Assembly: GCA_905214895.1 (NCBI GenBank)
Contig: CAJMNP010000014.1
Coordinates: 1 to 13,116, forward strand
Length of the DNA: 13,116 nucleotides
Direction: 5' to 3'
Source of the DNA: an uncultured bacterium
Lineage (GTDB): Bacteria > Actinomycetota > Coriobacteriia > Coriobacteriales > Coriobacteriaceae
A program made the translations under genes and the position numbers. Shown here one piece after another: positions 11,160 to 13,116 of the stretch (positions within the stretch are counted from its first letter, which is position 1; each line of letters starts with the position of its first letter). Under the pieces are notes generated by a model that had not been told where the DNA came from, did not search any database, and was given only the letters and a program-made list of their open reading frames with translations.

Positions 11160-13116
11160 ATGGCTCAAGATACGTTCGACGTGGGCGGCATGACGTGCGC
11201 CGCCTGCCAGGCGCATGTGGACCACGCCGTGAGCAAGCTCGACGGCGTCCAAAGCGTCGCGGTCAACCTGCTCGCCGGTTCCATGATGGTCGACTATGAC
11301 CCCGCGCAGGTCTCCCCCGACGACATCTGCACCGCCGTCGACCGCGCGGGTTACTCGGCCTCGCCCGTCAGTACGGGCACCGAAACCGCCCCCAACGGCA
11401 GCGCGCAAACCAGGTCCGGCGCCACCCATATGGAGTCACCGACCAAAAAGCTGGAGGCCGTCGCCTCCGCCATGCGCACCCGCCTCATCATCTCGATCAT
11501 CTTCCTCATCCCGCTGTTCTACATAGGCATGGGACACATGCTTGGCTGGCCGCTGCCCAGCGTCTTCACCGACCACACCCACAGCATGACGTTGGCGCTC
11601 ACCGAGCTCGTCTTGCTCATCCCCATCGTCTACGTCAACGACGCGTACTTTATCAACGGCTTCAATTCGCTCGTACACGGCGCACCCACCATGGACGCGC
11701 TCATCGCCGTGGGCGCCACCGCTTCCGTTGCCTGGTCGCTCTACGCCATGTTCATCATGGCCGACCAGCTGGCCGCAGGTCAGATCCACGAGGCCATGAT
11801 GACGGGCATGGACAACCTGTATTTTGAGAGCGCCGGCACGATCCTGTCGCTCGTCACCGTGGGCAAATACCTCGAGACGCGCAGCAAATCCAAGACCGGC
11901 GGCGCCATCGAGGCGCTCATCGACCTGGCGCCCAAGACCGCGACCGTCGTGGCCGAGGACGGTACCGAGGCCACCGTCGACGTCGACAGTATACTTCCCG
12001 ACCAGGTGCTGCGCGTGCGCCCCGGCGAGTCCATCCCTGTCGACGGCGTGGTACTCGAGGGCGCATCGGCCGTGGACGAGAGTGCGCTCACCGGCGAGTC
12101 CATCCCCGTGGAAAAGACAGCCGGCGACACCGTCAACGCCGCCACGGTCAACCGCACCGGATCGTTTACCTTCCGTGCCACGCGCGTGGGAGCCGACACG
12201 TCGCTCGCCAAAATCATCCAGCTCGTCGAGGATGCCAACGCCACCAAGGCGCCCATCGCCCGCATGGCCGATAAGGTCGCCGGCGTGTTTGTGCCCGTGG
12301 TGTTTGCGATCTCGGCCGTGACCTTTGTGGCGTGGATGGCGCTGACCGGCAGCGTGAACGAGGCGCTCACCTCCGCCGTGGCCGTGCTGGTGATCAGCTG
12401 CCCGTGCGCGCTGGGCCTGGCCACGCCCGTCGCCATTATGGTTGGCACCGGCAAGGGCGCCGAGATGGGCATTCTGTTTAAGAGCGCCGAAGCGCTGGAG
12501 AATCTGCGCAACGTGGGCACCGTGGTGCTCGATAAGACCGGCACCGTCACCCGCGGCAAGCCGGCCGTGACCGACATTGTGGTTGCCGTGCGCGCCGACG
12601 GCTCGCCCGCCATGAGCGAAAAGTCGCTGCTCAAGCTGGCCGCCGCGTTGGAGCGCTCGAGCGAGCACCCGCTGGCCGAGGCGATTATGGCCGAGTGCGA
12701 GGCACGCGGAATTGTCGCGCGCATGGTCGAGGACTTTGCCGCCGTGCCCGGTCGTGGCGTAACGGCGCGCGAGGGGCAGAATGTCATCGCCGCCGGCAAC
12801 GTACGCCTGATGAACGAGTTGGGCGTTACCGTGCCCGCGGGTCTTACCGAGCAATTTGCCGCCGAGGGCAAAACACCGCTGTTCTTTGCCAAGAACGGCG
12901 AGCTTGTCGGCACCATCGCCGTGGCTGACGAGGTCAAAGAGACGAGCGCCGGGGCCATCGCCGCGCTCCGCAAGCTCGGCGTCGACGTGCGCATGCTCAC
13001 CGGCGACAACCGCGTGACGGCCGAGGCTATCGCCCGCCGCGTGGGACTCACCAGCGAACAGGTCATCGCCGACGTCCTCCCCGCCGACAAGGAGCGCCAC
13101 GTGCGCGAACTGCAGG
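11160..13116 (+). CDS. copA: Copper-translocating P1B-type ATPase (partial, 3' end beyond window)
   Basis: The frame opens at ATG 11160 (GGAG five bases upstream) and stays open to the window end, giving 652 residues of a protein that normally has 700-850. In order: one N-terminal heavy-metal-associated domain with GMTCAAC (Cys13, Cys16); a Thr/Gly-rich linker; membrane helices from about residue 105; the actuator domain with LTGESIP (TGES 311-314); the transmembrane metal site CPC (414-416); the phosphorylation site DKTGT (Asp458); the HP motif in SEHPLAE (His503, Pro504); and the hinge with MLTGDN (612-617). CPC with HMA and HP motifs points to Cu(I)/Ag(I) export from the cytoplasm. The later helices whose residues separate copper from other metals lie outside the window. 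The CsoR-like operator upstream supports copper. No frameshift or missing residue was seen. Confidence 0.93.
   Translation, partial: MAQDTFDVGGMTCAACQAHVDHAVSKLDGVQSVAVNLLAGSMMVDYDPAQVSPDDICTAVDRAGYSASPVSTGTETAPNGSAQTRSGATHMESPTKKLEAVASAMRTRLIISIIFLIPLFYIGMGHMLGWPLPSVFTDHTHSMTLALTELVLLIPIVYVNDAYFINGFNSLVHGAPTMDALIAVGATASVAWSLYAMFIMADQLAAGQIHEAMMTGMDNLYFESAGTILSLVTVGKYLETRSKSKTGGAIEALIDLAPKTATVVAEDGTEATVDVDSILPDQVLRVRPGESIPVDGVVLEGASAVDESALTGESIPVEKTAGDTVNAATVNRTGSFTFRATRVGADTSLAKIIQLVEDANATKAPIARMADKVAGVFVPVVFAISAVTFVAWMALTGSVNEALTSAVAVLVISCPCALGLATPVAIMVGTGKGAEMGILFKSAEALENLRNVGTVVLDKTGTVTRGKPAVTDIVVAVRADGSPAMSEKSLLKLAAALERSSEHPLAEAIMAECEARGIVARMVEDFAAVPGRGVTAREGQNVIAAGNVRLMNELGVTVPAGLTEQFAAEGKTPLFFAKNGELVGTIAVADEVKETSAGAIAALRKLGVDVRMLTGDNRVTAEAIARRVGLTSEQVIADVLPADKERHVRELQ

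Noticed and set aside
11436..13100. 554-residue (and 436-residue) minus-strand open frames
   Set aside because: Antisense to the copper ATPase, whose motifs run uninterrupted in the plus frame; the antisense is His/Gly/Asp-rich or Ser/Thr-rich low-complexity.

Overview
The window is a high-GC, tightly packed bacterial segment. Base composition, codon use and gene content suggest a gut-type actinobacterium of the class Coriobacteriia, probably Collinsella or a close relative. The most telling gene is a Ser/Thr kinase fused to a DUF6273-like outer domain. This placement is an inference from gene types; there is no rRNA or marker gene in the window. No tRNA, rRNA, CRISPR or transposase gene was seen.

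Layout. Positions 1-8203 are all on the minus strand and should be read right to left. The first module is an ABC ATPase (7490-8203), two ABC-2 permeases (6660-7493 and 5821-6660), an OmpR-type response regulator (5022-5708) and a sensor kinase (4015-5025). The kinase stops after its His-box helices and has no ATP-binding domain. Next is a YefM/YoeB-type toxin-antitoxin locus (3289-3839). Its antitoxin is intact and has a good promoter and a two-palindrome operator, but the toxin frame has a stop at codon 16. A second module follows: another ABC ATPase (2137-3114), two permeases (1189-1977 and 436-1176) and the membrane N-terminus of a different class of sensor kinase (1-393), cut by the window edge. 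Both ATPases carry Glu where the Q-loop Gln is expected, the E-loop typical of lantibiotic-immunity (LanF) ATPases. The two modules therefore look like separate antimicrobial-peptide sensing and resistance systems, one with an OmpR/VanS-like two-component pair and one probably with a NarL/LiaS-like pair.

Positions 8204-8583 form a 380-base divergent control region. It is rich in inverted repeats, including two overlapping, mutually exclusive hairpins directly after a 15-codon mini-ORF. On the plus strand follow a 694-residue membrane Ser/Thr kinase (8584-10668), a 491-base gap, and the first 652 residues of a copper P-type ATPase (11160 to the window end) behind a CsoR-like operator.

The most unusual element is in that gap. 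At 10710-11009 there are eight copies of a 17-bp motif in strictly alternating orientation, forming four 59-bp inverted-repeat units at about 80-bp period. The offset inside each unit is always 42 bp. I do not recognise this family; it is the best candidate here for something undescribed.
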